Origin: Lacticaseibacillus hulanensis
GTDB taxonomy: Bacteria; Bacillota; Bacilli; Lactobacillales; Lactobacillaceae
Assembly: GCF_004010095.1 (NCBI RefSeq)
Contig: NZ_RRYD01000015.1
Span: 1-64,000, forward strand
Direction: 5' to 3'
DNA: 64,000 nt
Of the stretch, positions 27,137-35,900 are shown one piece after another. Every line of letters begins with the position of its first letter. Within the stretch, counting starts at the first letter, position 1. The notes under the pieces were generated by a model that saw nothing but the letters and a program-made list of their open reading frames with translations, was not told where the DNA came from and ran no database searches. The position numbers and the translations under genes are program-made.

Positions 27137-27797
27137 GGTGCCGACAAAATCATGGAAAAGGTCGTCGCTACCAGCCGATTATTAATTAAGGTGCTTAACA
27201 AATAACAAAAACTCGTTAACACTATGAATGAACCGAAATATGTAAATTGGTCCTATGCAATTAATGTTGTTGGTACAAATACCGATAAAACGGCGAATAA
27301 CGTTATACATTTGCATGAAAAGGGTCGGTTCAAAACACAAAAAATTTTTTATGGTTTTGTGACAAAATAACACCCGACCGGTCTACGAAGTGTTGTTATC
27401 GGTGAAAGTTGTTCCGACAATTTTCAGAAGCTGTATATGGGCATTTTCAGGAAGTTTGCAAAGAAAATGCCAGTGTGGTCTAGTTATCTAATGATAATGT
27501 CGACGTTATCGTATCCCTATTAAGTCTCACTTTTAGCAGATAAAAAAACAACTGTCAGAAGATAAATGCTTGCTATGGCGGGATTTTACATGGTATAAAG
27601 TAGACAAGGTAATTCTGAGGGGGATTGCGAAATCGTTATTAATCGGCTTGATTGAACGTTAAGCTAGTTATCGATAATAGTTGGTTAATTGTGTGATAAT
27701 AATTATCTGTATAGCCGGGGGAGGCTAGCAGGTGAAATAGGAAAACTCGGTCGCCATGAGTGTAGGTTAAATCTCTCCGAAAGGCAGGATTTGACAT
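27137..27797. other. AT-rich gene-poor region upstream of the cold-shock-like gene
   Basis: About 660 bases, clearly more AT-rich than the flanks. No convincing gene; a 63-codon minus-strand frame (27182-27373) has no ribosome site. Two promoter candidates lie toward the downstream gene: TTGCTA-18-TATAAA (27570-27599), and TTGAAC near 27653 followed by TAATAG. They would give a leader of about 120-190 bases, with a small hairpin TAGCC/GGCTA near 27713-27730. Long structured leaders are usual for cold-shock genes. Confidence 0.5.
27570..27599 (+). promoter_or_regulatory. Candidate promoter of the cold-shock-like gene
   Basis: TTGCTA (27570-27575), 18-base spacer, TATAAA (27594-27599), about 200 bases upstream of the start codon. 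Confidence 0.45.
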
Positions 27798-28103
27798 ATG
27801 ATTTATGGGACCATTAAGTGGTTTGATCTCAACCGCGGTATTGGCGTTATCACGACTGACGAAGGAACTGACGTGTTTATGCCATATTCTGCTGTTCTTA
27901 GTAACGGCCTACGTTATCCAGCGGAGGGACAAACAGTTGCCCTTGAGGTTGAACCAACAACACACAATTACATGAATGCAACGAACGGTTTGCGTGCGCG
28001 GTCAGTGGTGGCCGCAGAGCGCACAACCGGCCCTGAGGTATGGACAAAGGCCCAGGTCTTGGCAACGAGAGAGAATTTGTCTTTCGAGGAACAGGCTGGG
28101 TAA
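27798..28103 (+). CDS. Divergent cold-shock-domain protein with C-terminal extension
   Basis: A 101-residue protein. The first 65 residues fit a cold-shock OB-fold: MIYGTIKWFDLNRGIGVITTDEGTDVFMPYSAV. The RNA-binding motifs have changed: RNP1 is RGIGVI instead of KGFGFI, and RNP2 is VFMPYSAV instead of VFVHFSAI, so two aromatic residues that stack on nucleic acid and a His are missing. About 35 extra residues follow (AERTTGPEVWTKAQVLATRE...). AGGCAGG precedes ATG. It may bind RNA differently from CspA. Monocistronic, with its own terminator. Confidence 0.8.
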   Translation: MIYGTIKWFDLNRGIGVITTDEGTDVFMPYSAVLSNGLRYPAEGQTVALEVEPTTHNYMNATNGLRARSVVAAERTTGPEVWTKAQVLATRENLSFEEQAG

Positions 28104-28116
28104 TATTTAGCTGAAT

Positions 28117-28151
28117 AAAAAAAGGGCTGAGACGGTGTCTCGGCCCTTTTT
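28117..28151. terminator. Bidirectional terminator after the cold-shock-like gene
   Basis: AAAAAAGGGC.TGAGAC pairs with GTCTCGGCCCTTTTT; serves the converging genes at 27798 and 28172. Confidence 0.93.
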
Positions 28152-28171
28152 GCGTGCACGGTGAGTCTGTT

Positions 28172-28339
28172 TTACTTGCGGATGTAGTTGACGTACGCCC
28201 AGTAGATGGCCGCGACAATCGCCAGGAAGAGCGCGAGGTGAATGATCATGCCCAGAATCCCGACCACGAATGGTAGTAGGATGAGGGCGACGATGACGAT
28301 GAGGGCGATGACGAGAATTTGCTTCAATTGTGGGTTCAT
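28172..28339 (-). CDS. Small membrane protein, 55 residues
   Basis: Starts MNPQLKQILVIALIVIVALI and has two hydrophobic helices separated by GILGMI, ending YWAYVNYIRK. GGAGG lies eight bases before the ATG. The minus-strand frame overlaps larger frames in other phases, but it alone has a ribosome site and protein-like composition. Short two-helix proteins like this are common and unassigned in lactobacilli. It converges on the terminator at 28117-28151. Confidence 0.75.
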   Translation of the reverse strand: MNPQLKQILVIALIVIVALILLPFVVGILGMIIHLALFLAIVAAIYWAYVNYIRK

Positions 28340-28564
28340 TTTTTTCCTCCAGAGCCATTCAGCTCGATAATTGCTTTAGATAATAGTGTAGTATAAGCAT
28401 AACACCACTGACAATTATTATTATGGGCCGTCGCGGGCCGGTGCGCATCGAGCGCATTACCGATTATTTCCTGCGACTTTCGCCCGAGGTGCATTTTGCC
28501 CGCAACATTGCTAGAATAGCTGAATTAAGGACAATATCTAACTTACGAATGAAGGATATATAAC

Positions 28565-29443
28565 ATGGACATGAAAAAACGACTCGACGCTTTTGCTGAC
28601 GCGGTCATTGCGATTATTCTCACCATCATGGTTCTGGAGCTGCCGATTGAAACCGTGCATGGACAGTTCGATTACCTTGCGCTCGCGGAGGCCGTTGGGG
28701 TCTACGCCGTGAGCTTTTGTTTTGTCGCGAACATCTGGTACCAGCACGCCATCGCGATGGGCGAAGCGGAAACAATTAAGCGGGACACGATTATCTGGGA
28801 TCTCGTGTTGCTGTTTTTGCTCAGCCTGGTGCCGGCGTCGACGCGTGCGATGACGATGATTGCCAGCAACTACACGGTTATGGTCTACGGGATTTTGTAC
28901 CTGCTTGTCTCGATTGTTCTACGCGTAATCGTGCGGCACATTGTGCACGAAAAATACACGGAAAAAAGTGACATGGCCAAAATCTACGCGTCGATTTACG
29001 GCGACCACAACCTCGAAAGCTGGAGCCTCATTGCCGCCAACATCGTGCTCGCCTATTTCTTCCCGCGCGTGGCGATGGTCTTTTTCATCGTCATCACCGT
29101 GCGCTCGTTCTTCGCTAACTCGGGTGAACAATCCGAGCTCGAAGAAGCGGGGGCGATGACCGCAGATGGCCGGCAACACTTCATCGCCATGAGCCCACTG
29201 CAAAAGCGGACCTTCATGAATGCACTCCAGCGATACATGAAGCAGGAAGTCCACGACGCGGGTACCCTTGAGCTCGCCGGTGCCAACTGGGACAAGTTCG
29301 CCCAGCAGATGCAAAAGCAATTCGGTATTCAGCCGGCCGACCTGAAGAAGTGGCTTGAACAGCGCCGGTTTCGGGGCCATGGCGCGGGCGGCCACAATGG
29401 GCCGAGCGACCGGCAGAATCGCGGCGGCTACCACCAGCAATAG
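28565..29443 (+). CDS. TMEM175/DUF1211-family membrane protein
   Basis: A 292-residue protein. The N-terminal helix carries RLDAFADAVIAIILTIMVLELP, the pore-lining FADxxxAIxxT signature of TMEM175 family K+ channels; prokaryotic members assemble as tetramers with one such repeat. Five or six helices fill residues 10-190. An unusual soluble C-terminal part follows (about 100 residues), ending in a Gly/His/Gln/Arg-rich tail (GHGAGGHNGPSDRQN...). The start ATG 28565 is near AAGGATAT. Channel function is by family; the tail is not typical and has no known role. Confidence 0.85.
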   Translation: MDMKKRLDAFADAVIAIILTIMVLELPIETVHGQFDYLALAEAVGVYAVSFCFVANIWYQHAIAMGEAETIKRDTIIWDLVLLFLLSLVPASTRAMTMIASNYTVMVYGILYLLVSIVLRVIVRHIVHEKYTEKSDMAKIYASIYGDHNLESWSLIAANIVLAYFFPRVAMVFFIVITVRSFFANSGEQSELEEAGAMTADGRQHFIAMSPLQKRTFMNALQRYMKQEVHDAGTLELAGANWDKFAQQMQKQFGIQPADLKKWLEQRRFRGHGAGGHNGPSDRQNRGGYHQQ

Positions 29444-29544
29444 CGGCAGCTAAATGCACGTTTACCCGCTTGCAGAGGCGTGGCGCCGGGGTTCATAATT
29501 AGGGTTAATAATTTCAATTCAGTAGTAATAACGGGGGTAATGAT

Positions 29545-30246
29545 ATGGCGTACATAGAGGTTCGCAACGAGTTCAAACGTTACCAGATGGGCGAAACCGA
29601 GATTGTTGCCAACAACGATTTGAGTTTTGACGTGGAGCGCGGCCAACTGACCGTTATCCTCGGGCCTAGTGGTGCGGGGAAGTCCACCGTGCTCAACATT
29701 CTGGGCGGGATGGACAGCCCGACAAGCGGGCAAGTAATGGTGGACGGGGTGGATATCGCCCAGTTCAGCGAGCGGCAGCTGACCAGTTACCGGCGCACCG
29801 ACGTCGGGTTTGTTTTCCAGTTCTACAACCTGATTCCGAACCTGACAACGCTCGAAAACGTCGAAATGGCAACCGCGCTGACGCCAGATGCGCTCGATCC
29901 AGCTGACACCCTGAAGGCCGTTGGGCTGGGCGACCGCCTGGATAATTTCCCGGCACAGCTTAGTGGTGGGGAGCAGCAGCGGGTCGCAATTGCCCGCGCG
30001 CTGGCCAAGAACCCGAAGCTGCTCCTGTGCGACGAACCGACCGGGGCACTGGATTACGAAACCGGTAAGGCTGTGCTGCGTCTGCTGGCAACTGCCAGTC
30101 ACGAACGCAACGCAACGGTCATCATCATCACCCACAACGCCGAAATCGCGAAGATGGCCGACCGCGTCATCCACATCAACGACGCCCGCGTGCGGAGCGT
30201 CGAAGACAACGATAGTCCACTGCCTGTTGAACAGATTGAATGGTAG
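29545..30246 (+). CDS. ABC transporter ATP-binding protein, MacB/LolD type
   Basis: A 233-residue ATPase: Walker [19 protein letters not shown]-loop [13 protein letters not shown], signature [15 protein letters not shown], Walker [13 protein letters not shown] and switch His in IIITHNAEI. This class pairs with FtsX-like permeases, as the next gene shows; the permease begins at the end of this gene. GGGGTAATGAT precedes ATG, with possible GGGGG RBS. The pair works as a mechanotransmission or export machine, often against antimicrobial peptides; substrate unknown. Confidence 0.93.
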   Translation: MAYIEVRNEFKRYQMGETEIVANNDLSFDVERGQLTVILGPSGAGKSTVLNILGGMDSPTSGQVMVDGVDIAQFSERQLTSYRRTDVGFVFQFYNLIPNLTTLENVEMATALTPDALDPADTLKAVGLGDRLDNFPAQLSGGEQQRVAIARALAKNPKLLLCDEPTGALDYETGKAVLRLLATASHERNATVIIITHNAEIAKMADRVIHINDARVRSVEDNDSPLPVEQIEW

Positions 30247-30254
30247 GTGGGCAG

Positions 30255-32882
30255 ATGCAAAACAAAATTTTGAACCGCATGCTCGGCCGCACGATTAAGG
30301 ATACCCGCGGCCGGTTCATTGCCATCACCCTCATCATCATGCTGGGCGTGATGATTTTCGTGGGCGTCAAGGGCATTGGTCCTGGCTACCGCGACACGGC
30401 GACGAGCGAACTGACGGCGGCGCACCTGCAGGATATCTCCGTCACCAGCACGGCCGGGTTGACCAGCGGCGACGTTGCCCGGGCCAAGAAGGTAGACGGA
30501 ATCACCGTTAGCGCCAGCAAGAGTACTTTTGCCCTGGCCAGCAGCGACGATTCGGTTGTGAACGTGTTCGGCTACCGGAATAACCGGGGGCTAAACCGGT
30601 TGATGGTCCGCGATGGTCACTTGCCGCGTAAGGGTAACGAGATTGTCCTCGATGCGCGCGCCAAGGATTACGGCGGGTACCGACTGGGCGACACGTATCG
30701 GGTGAAAAAAACTAAGAACCTGAAGCGGCGGACCTACAAGATTGTGGGCTTTGCCGATTCACCGCTGTTCATCAATGATAACTATGACCGCGGTAACACG
30801 AATATTGGCAGTGGGACCGTGGCGTACTTTGCCTATGTTAAGCAGAGCAACATCAACATGGACGTCTACACCAGCCTCGCGCTGCGGCTGAACAAGCGGC
30901 CAGCCGGAGACACGTACGACGCCAGTTACAAGGCGGCGGTGGCGGCCAAGTTGAAGCAGGTCAAAAAGGCGTTCCGGGGTCGGGCCAGTGCGCGGCGCAC
31001 CGAGCTGATTAACACCGCACTGAAGCCGGTAACGAAGCAGCAAAAGGAACTGGATGCGGCGAAGGCCAAGGTGGCGCTGGGTGAACAGTCCGTAATCAGG
31101 GCGACCCGCGGGCAGGTCACCACGACGCCGGAACTGACGGCACAGATTGCCAAGATTACGGCGGCCCAGGAAAAGGTTGATGCGGCCACGCAGAAAGTGC
31201 AGCGCGCCATCAGCAAGCCTGATTACAGCTACGGCAAGCGGGCCGATTTGGTCGGCTTCAGCGATTACGGGGCGTCGGCCGACCGCATTGCGGCCATCGG
31301 TGACGTGTTCCCCGTCTTCTTCTTCCTGATTGCGGCGCTCATCACGTTCACCACCATCAGCCGGATGATTTCGGAAGACCGGACGCAACTCGGCACGATG
31401 AAGGCACTGGGGTACTCCGGGCTGGCGATTGCCCGCAATTACTTCCTGTACGCACTGCTGGCGGCCATCATTGGGATTGTCTTCGGGGTCGTTATCGGCC
31501 AGCAGGGGCTGGTCCGGTTCGTGCTCGCCATCAGCAAGACCAACATTTTCACGGCGCAAGTTGTTTTGCCGCAGTGGGGTGACATTGCCTTAGCAGCCCT
31601 CATGTCACTGCTTGCGACGATCGGGGCGGTGGCGATTGTGACGCCGACGGAACTGCGCACCAAACCATCGGAGCTCATGTTGCCCAAGGCGCCGAAGAAC
31701 GGCAAGAAAATTTTGCTGGAACGCATTACACCACTGTGGCAGCACCTTTCCTTTAACGCCAAGGTGTCACTCCGGAACCTCTTCCGGTTTAAGTCACGGA
31801 TGTTCATGACCATCATCGGGATTGCCGGGGGTGCCGGTCTGATTCTGACCGGGTTCGGGATTCGCGATTCCATCCTGGGCACCGCGCCAACCCAGTTTGG
31901 ACAGGTGCTTCACTACCAGACCATTGTGCGCATGGCACCGGACGAGAAGCCGGCCAAAGCCCTCGATATTTTGAATGACAACCGGCAATTCAAGCAGGGG
32001 CAATCGGCCACGAGCGACACGGTTGAACTGCAGACGCCGGATGATAGTTTGAGCAGTGTCAGCATGATTGTTCCGCAGCATGATACTGGCTTTAACAAGT
32101 ACGTGAGCCTGAAAACTACTGCCGGTAAGCAAATTAGTTTGCCGAAGCGCGGCATGGTGGTTACCGAAAAGGCGGCGCAGGTGCTGAAGCTGGTCAAGGG
32201 CGACAAGGTGCGCGTGAAGGACAGTAACGGGCACAAGGAATATGTCCGCGTGACGGCCATCGTGCAGAACTACACCGGCCACTTTATCTACCTCAGCAAG
32301 TCCGCGTACAAGGCGGCCTGGGGCAAGAATGCACCGGCCAACAGTTTGTTGGTGCAGACCAAGACAATGAGCAAGAAGGCAGAACGCCGACTGGCACGCA
32401 AACTGCTGAAGGACGGCGGCGCAGTCAACACGACCTTCATGAGCGACTCGCTCAGCACGATTGACGACATGAGCAAGAGTTTGAACGCCGTTGTGGTGAT
32501 CCTGATCGTTCTGTCGGGGATGCTTTCGTTCGTTGTTCTGTACAACCTGACCAACATTAACGTGTCGGAACGGATGCGCGAACTCTCCACGATTAAGGTG
32601 CTCGGTTTTTACGACGGCGAGGTGACGATGTACATCGTCCGCGAAAACATTGCCCTCACGCTCGTTGGTATTCTCTGCAGCTTCGGCGTTGGTCAGGTGC
32701 TGACACGGTTCATCCTGCAGCAAGCGGCCACCGACACGATGCTGTTCCCGGTTATTATCGGCTGGGGCGGCTACGTTGCGGCGACGGTACTGACGTTGCT
32801 GTTCACGGCCATCGTGATGTACGTGACGCACGTGCGGCTCAAGCGGGGCGACATGCTCGAGGCGCTGGCGGCACGGGAATAA
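30255..32882 (+). CDS. FtsX-like ABC permease, large form
   Basis: Permease partner of the preceding ATPase, 875 residues. First helix FIAITLIIMLGVMIFVGVKG, a long extracytoplasmic domain (about 45-350) with a Lys/Ala/Gln-rich helical stretch (KQQKELDAAKAKVALG..., likely coiled coil), then FtsX domain 1 (VFFFLIAALITFTTISRMI...), a second extracytoplasmic part and FtsX domain 2 (IVLSGMLSFVVLYNLTNINVSERMRELSTIKVLG). The two FtsX units and coiled coil resemble large YtrF/Spr-type permeases. I chose ATG 30255 (AGGTGGG upstream); an in-frame ATG at 30240 overlaps the ATPase stop. Confidence 0.9.
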   Translation: MQNKILNRMLGRTIKDTRGRFIAITLIIMLGVMIFVGVKGIGPGYRDTATSELTAAHLQDISVTSTAGLTSGDVARAKKVDGITVSASKSTFALASSDDSVVNVFGYRNNRGLNRLMVRDGHLPRKGNEIVLDARAKDYGGYRLGDTYRVKKTKNLKRRTYKIVGFADSPLFINDNYDRGNTNIGSGTVAYFAYVKQSNINMDVYTSLALRLNKRPAGDTYDASYKAAVAAKLKQVKKAFRGRASARRTELINTALKPVTKQQKELDAAKAKVALGEQSVIRATRGQVTTTPELTAQIAKITAAQEKVDAATQKVQRAISKPDYSYGKRADLVGFSDYGASADRIAAIGDVFPVFFFLIAALITFTTISRMISEDRTQLGTMKALGYSGLAIARNYFLYALLAAIIGIVFGVVIGQQGLVRFVLAISKTNIFTAQVVLPQWGDIALAALMSLLATIGAVAIVTPTELRTKPSELMLPKAPKNGKKILLERITPLWQHLSFNAKVSLRNLFRFKSRMFMTIIGIAGGAGLILTGFGIRDSILGTAPTQFGQVLHYQTIVRMAPDEKPAKALDILNDNRQFKQGQSATSDTVELQTPDDSLSSVSMIVPQHDTGFNKYVSLKTTAGKQISLPKRGMVVTEKAAQVLKLVKGDKVRVKDSNGHKEYVRVTAIVQNYTGHFIYLSKSAYKAAWGKNAPANSLLVQTKTMSKKAERRLARKLLKDGGAVNTTFMSDSLSTIDDMSKSLNAVVVILIVLSGMLSFVVLYNLTNINVSERMRELSTIKVLGFYDGEVTMYIVRENIALTLVGILCSFGVGQVLTRFILQQAATDTMLFPVIIGWGGYVAATVLTLLFTAIVMYVTHVRLKRGDMLEALAARE

Positions 32883-32907
32883 GCAAAATAATTCATCGAT
32901 TCACTGG

Positions 32908-32949
32908 ATGCGTTGACCGGGAACTGACGGTTGACGCATCTTTTTTTGC
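32908..32949 (+). terminator. Terminator of the MacB/FtsX operon
   Basis: GATGCGT..ACCG pairs with CGGT..ACGCATC, followed by a run of seven T. Confidence 0.85.
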
Positions 32950-32969
32950 GCCGCACGAGCAATTTAGAT

Positions 32970-33029
32970 TTATTTCTAAATAGTGGTTGTATTCGGCGGT
33001 GGCAGAACCTATACTCTATTTAGAAATAA
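32970..33029 (+). promoter_or_regulatory. SdpR-type promoter flanked by a perfect inverted repeat
   Basis: TTATTTCTAAATAG (32970-32983) and its exact reverse complement CTATTTAGAAATAA (33016-33029) flank a good promoter: TTGTAT (32987-32992), 17 bases, TATACT (33010-33015). The similarity extends outward to about 21 bases with one mismatch. This looks like the operator pair of the ArsR-type gene that follows, allowing autorepression by looping or by blocking both hexamers. Confidence 0.8.
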
Positions 33030-33054
33030 TTCTAAACTATGGGGGTAACGGCGG

Positions 33055-33339
33055 ATGGCGATGAGTGCAACGCTCAAGGCGATTTCCGATCCAATGCGGC
33101 GCTCGATTTTGGAGCTGTTAAAAAAGCAAGCACTGCCGGCGGGCGAAATTGCCCAGCACTATCCCGAGCTGACGCAGGCGACGGTCTCGTATCATCTGAA
33201 ACTACTCAAGCAGGCGGGGCTGATTACGGAACGCCGTGAGAAGAATTTCATCTACTACGAGCTCAACGCGAGTGTGTTCGAAGAAGTGCTGACGTGGATT
33301 TATGGTTTAGGTTTAGGGGGAAAAGACGATGACGATTAA
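33055..33339 (+). CDS. ArsR-family regulator, SdpR-like
   Basis: A 94-residue winged-helix repressor: DPMRRSILELLKKQALPAGEI, recognition helix TQATVSYHLKLLKQAGLI, wing TERREKNFIYYEL. No metal-binding Cys motif is present, as in SdpR, an autorepressor co-encoded with an SdpI immunity protein in Bacillus. Its end overlaps the next gene by 11 bases. ATG 33055 and ATG 33061 are both possible starts. It probably binds the inverted repeats at 32970-33029 and is relieved when the membrane partner sequesters it (as known for SdpI/SdpR). Confidence 0.88.
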   Translation: MAMSATLKAISDPMRRSILELLKKQALPAGEIAQHYPELTQATVSYHLKLLKQAGLITERREKNFIYYELNASVFEEVLTWIYGLGLGGKDDDD

Positions 33340-33961
33340 GCAACGGTTCAGATACGTTTTTTGGAGTTTGGTACTGATTTTGGCACCAATTTTGTACGGC
33401 ATGTCGGTATACGACAAGCTGCCGGCGACCATGGCGATTCACTGGGGTGCGCAGAACCAGGCGAACGGCTTCGTGGCCAAGCCACTGGCCGTGTTCGGGC
33501 TGCCGCTCATCATGCTGATGTTCCAGGTAATCTTGATGAGTGTCACCTGGCTCAACAGCATGCGCAAGGGCGCGGCGCAGAAGTTCGAGAAGGTTAGCTT
33601 GTCGGTTTTGCCGGTGATTTCCCTTGTGATCTACATCGCAACCATCATGGCTAACCTGAACAAGAACGTGAACATCTGGGCCATTGCCATGACCATCGTT
33701 GCGTTCGTCTTCATTGCCATTGGTAACTACCTGCCAACGATTCCGGCCGAATACAACCGTGGGCCGCTGAAGCCGAACTGGCAGGCACACCCCGAAGCGT
33801 GGAAAAAGACGAGCCGGCAGATGGGCTTTGTCATGGTCGGCGGCGGGTTTGCCTGCTTGCTGAGCCTGCTCGCTGGTGCGATTGCCTCGGTGGTGGTCCT
33901 TGTTGTTGTCGTTGTTGCCGTATTGGTTGTTAGCTACCGCGGATTTGCGGCGGCGAAATAA
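33329..33961 (+). CDS. SdpI-family/DUF1648 membrane protein
   Basis: A 210-residue protein with DUF1648 near the N-terminus (YDKLPATMAIHWGAQNQANGF) and the SdpI block (IAIGNYLPTIPAEYNRGPLKPNWQ, close to the family GNxLP...N). Six helices, the last two Val-rich (VVVLVVVVVAVLVVSY). In Bacillus SdpI gives immunity to the SdpC toxin and acts as signal transducer for SdpR. No SdpC-like toxin or SdpAB gene is nearby, so this may protect against toxins of others or sense envelope stress. Confidence 0.88.
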   Translation: MTIKQRFRYVFWSLVLILAPILYGMSVYDKLPATMAIHWGAQNQANGFVAKPLAVFGLPLIMLMFQVILMSVTWLNSMRKGAAQKFEKVSLSVLPVISLVIYIATIMANLNKNVNIWAIAMTIVAFVFIAIGNYLPTIPAEYNRGPLKPNWQAHPEAWKKTSRQMGFVMVGGGFACLLSLLAGAIASVVVLVVVVVAVLVVSYRGFAAAK

Positions 33962-33984
33962 GTCGGGAGTTTTCCGGCAACAAT

Positions 33985-34030
33985 AAAATAGGAGGTGGTT
34001 AGCAGTCTTTGCTAATCACCTCCTATTTTT
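33985..34030. terminator. Bidirectional terminator after the SdpRI pair
   Basis: AAAATAGGAGGTG.TTAGCA pairs with TGCTAA.CACCTCCTATTTT; flanked by A and T tracts on both sides. Confidence 0.95.
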
Positions 34031-34096
34031 TAGTGCAATCGTCGCTGCGCCGCGTCTGGGCAATGGCACCTGACCGCAGCGGCGATTCGCGCGCAT

Positions 34097-35641
34097 CTAC
34101 GCCTTCACCAGGGTTACGACCTTGGCGTTGATGGCGTCGATGAAGTGCTGATCGTGTTCGGTGACCAGCATGGTTGGCTTAACGGTCTGGATCACCTGAA
34201 TCAACTGGTCCTGGTTGAACACGTCCAGGTAGTTGAGTGGTTCGTCCCAGATGTAAAAGGCGGCCGCGGTGGCCATGCTGGCGGCGAGCTCAACCTTCTT
34301 CTGCTGACCGGCCGACATGTCCTCGATGGGCACGTTGAAGACGCTGCGCTCCACGCCGAGCTTGTGCAGGTTGTTGAGCAGGTCCTGGTAGTTGAGGTGG
34401 CGCGTCTCGGCGAATTGCGGCAGGAACCCCAGGTTGTCGGGGTAGAGCTGGCGCACCAGGGCGCGGCTGGCGGATTGGGCCAGGTCGATTTCACCCGTGA
34501 TTTCACCGGCAAAGGGGGCAACGCTTTGACCAGTCACGGTGCCACTTTCTGCTGCCTGCGCCAAAATTGCCGCGATGAGAGAACTCTTGCCGACCCCGTT
34601 TGGCCCAACGAGTGCAACCCGCTCGCCGCGTTTGACCTCGAACGTGACGGGCTTAAAGAGCGGCACGCCCGCAAAACTGAGGGTGAGGTTGGTTGCGCGC
34701 AGGAGCACTTGGTGGTGGTCCGGCGTGTAGTCGAGGGCGAGGGGGTCGATGTGCTCCACGTTCTTGAGCAGCGCCTCCTTGCTCGTGATTTCCTTGTCCA
34801 TGCGGTGCTCAAGGTTCTTGGCCTTTTGCATCACGCGGGCCGCCTGTGCACCGATTGCGCCCTTATCGCCGATGCTGCCGCTGCGGAACTTGTGGGCGTC
34901 ACCCCACTTGTCACTTTCCGTGCTGGCGCTCCACGCACGCTTTTTGACCGCGGTCTGCTTGAGGCGGCCAATATCCTTCTTGAGCTGGGCCTGCTCGCTC
35001 GCCTCGGTCTGGTCGCGGCGCTGCTTGGCCTGTTCGTACGCGCCGAAGTTGCCCTGTGTCAGGACCAACTGCTGCTTTTCAATCGTCAGTGTGTGGTCCG
35101 TGGCGGCATCGAGGAAGTTCCGGTCGTGGGAAATGACGATGTAGCCTTGCTTCTTGCCGGCCAGATAAGTCGCGACCTGCTTGCGGCCGGCGCGGTCCAG
35201 GTGGTTAGTGGGCTCGTCGATGAGCGGGAATGAGTGGTCATCCGCAAACAACACGGCCAGCAGTAACTTGGTTTGTTCTCCGCCAGACAGCGTGGTAAAT
35301 GGCCGATACAGGACGTCTTCACTCACGCCCAGCAGCGTCAGTTCGCGCTGCACCTGCCACAATTCCGCGTCGGTAATTGCCGCAACGACCTGCCAGGCAT
35401 CAAGCTGCGCATCCGGGACTGCTTGCGGGAAGTAGGTGAACGTGACGGGCGCACTGATGGTGGTGTTGCTGTCGCCGCGCAGTTTGCCCTGCAGCAAGTT
35501 GAGCAGCGTAGTCTTACCGCGACCGTTGCGGCCCGTGAGCCCAAGGTGCCAGCTGGTGTCGAGCTGAATGGACTGCCGGGTGAAAATGTTATCTTGGCCG
35601 GGGTAGGCGAAGGAGAGGTTAGTAATAATAATATTCGACAT
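34097..35641 (-). CDS. ABC-F ribosomal protection protein, Lsa family
   Basis: Soluble tandem-ATPase protein, 514 residues. First NBD: LTGRNGRGKTTLLNLLQGKL, TLSGGEQTKLLLAVLF, PLIDEPTNHLD. Linker has the family block GAIGAQAARVMQKAKNLEHR. Second NBD: GPNGVGKSSLI, signature MSAGQQKKVELAASM and IWDEPLNYLDVFNQDQL. The opening FAYPGQDNIF and ending MLVTEHDQHFI follow Lsa(A)-type proteins, which dislodge lincosamides, streptogramin A and pleuromutilins from the ribosome. The long linker between NBDs supports target protection rather than translation-factor types. A leader with promoter, possible upstream ORF and terminator (35740-35929) argues for antibiotic-induced expression. Resistance itself is inference. 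Confidence 0.9.
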   Translation of the reverse strand: MSNIIITNLSFAYPGQDNIFTRQSIQLDTSWHLGLTGRNGRGKTTLLNLLQGKLRGDSNTTISAPVTFTYFPQAVPDAQLDAWQVVAAITDAELWQVQRELTLLGVSEDVLYRPFTTLSGGEQTKLLLAVLFADDHSFPLIDEPTNHLDRAGRKQVATYLAGKKQGYIVISHDRNFLDAATDHTLTIEKQQLVLTQGNFGAYEQAKQRRDQTEASEQAQLKKDIGRLKQTAVKKRAWSASTESDKWGDAHKFRSGSIGDKGAIGAQAARVMQKAKNLEHRMDKEITSKEALLKNVEHIDPLALDYTPDHHQVLLRATNLTLSFAGVPLFKPVTFEVKRGERVALVGPNGVGKSSLIAAILAQAAESGTVTGQSVAPFAGEITGEIDLAQSASRALVRQLYPDNLGFLPQFAETRHLNYQDLLNNLHKLGVERSVFNVPIEDMSAGQQKKVELAASMATAAAFYIWDEPLNYLDVFNQDQLIQVIQTVKPTMLVTEHDQHFIDAINAKVVTLVKA

Positions 35642-35739
35642 AGATGAATGCCTCCGTTAATAAGCAAACGTCAGGCAGATTGGCACTCACTGGGGTCAAA
35701 ACAATGCTGCTGGGGACGCAATCAGCGCAGTCAGTGCAT

Positions 35740-35771
35740 AAAAATAGCCCCCGAAATAATCTCCGGGAGCT
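35740..35771 (-). terminator. Attenuator hairpin in the leader of the Lsa-type gene
   Basis: On the minus strand AGCTCCCGGA pairs with TTCGGGGGCT (ten pairs including two G-T), followed by ATTTTT. It lies about 100 bases before the gene, inside its transcript, so transcription would stop here unless another fold forms. Confidence 0.75.
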
Positions 35772-35856
35772 TGGCCCGCCAGAGAAGATTAAGCGAGTGC
35801 CAGAACTGCGCACTACCCCCTAAAGGTGATAGTGACGTAAAGTTCGGGCAACTAGC

Positions 35857-35868
35857 TTAAATCTTCAA
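35857..35868 (-). CDS. Possible three-codon leader peptide (M-K-I) of the Lsa-type gene
   Basis: GGAGG (35878-35882) is followed nine bases later by TTG AAG ATT TAA. It sits at the very 5' end of the leader, just behind the strong promoter. Very short upstream ORFs whose translation stalls under antibiotic are known for vga/lsa/vmlR-type ABC-F genes. A frame starting at ATT one base earlier (ATT GAA GAT TTA AGC TAG) is an alternative. Confidence 0.4.
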   Translation of the reverse strand: MKI

Positions 35869-35900
35869 TGGACGTGACCTCCGATGTTTTTGATAGTTAA

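Noticed and set aside
27182-27373. 63-codon minus-strand frame in the AT-rich region
   Set aside because: No ribosome binding site, odd composition, no similarity to known proteins.
31794-32831. 345-codon minus-strand frame opposite the FtsX-like permease
   Set aside because: His/Arg/Asn-rich shadow product with no domain; the permease reading is clear.
34145-35233. 362-codon plus-strand frame opposite the Lsa-type gene
   Set aside because: The opposite strand encodes complete ABC-F motifs; the plus-strand product is Val/Leu/Gly-rich shadow sequence.
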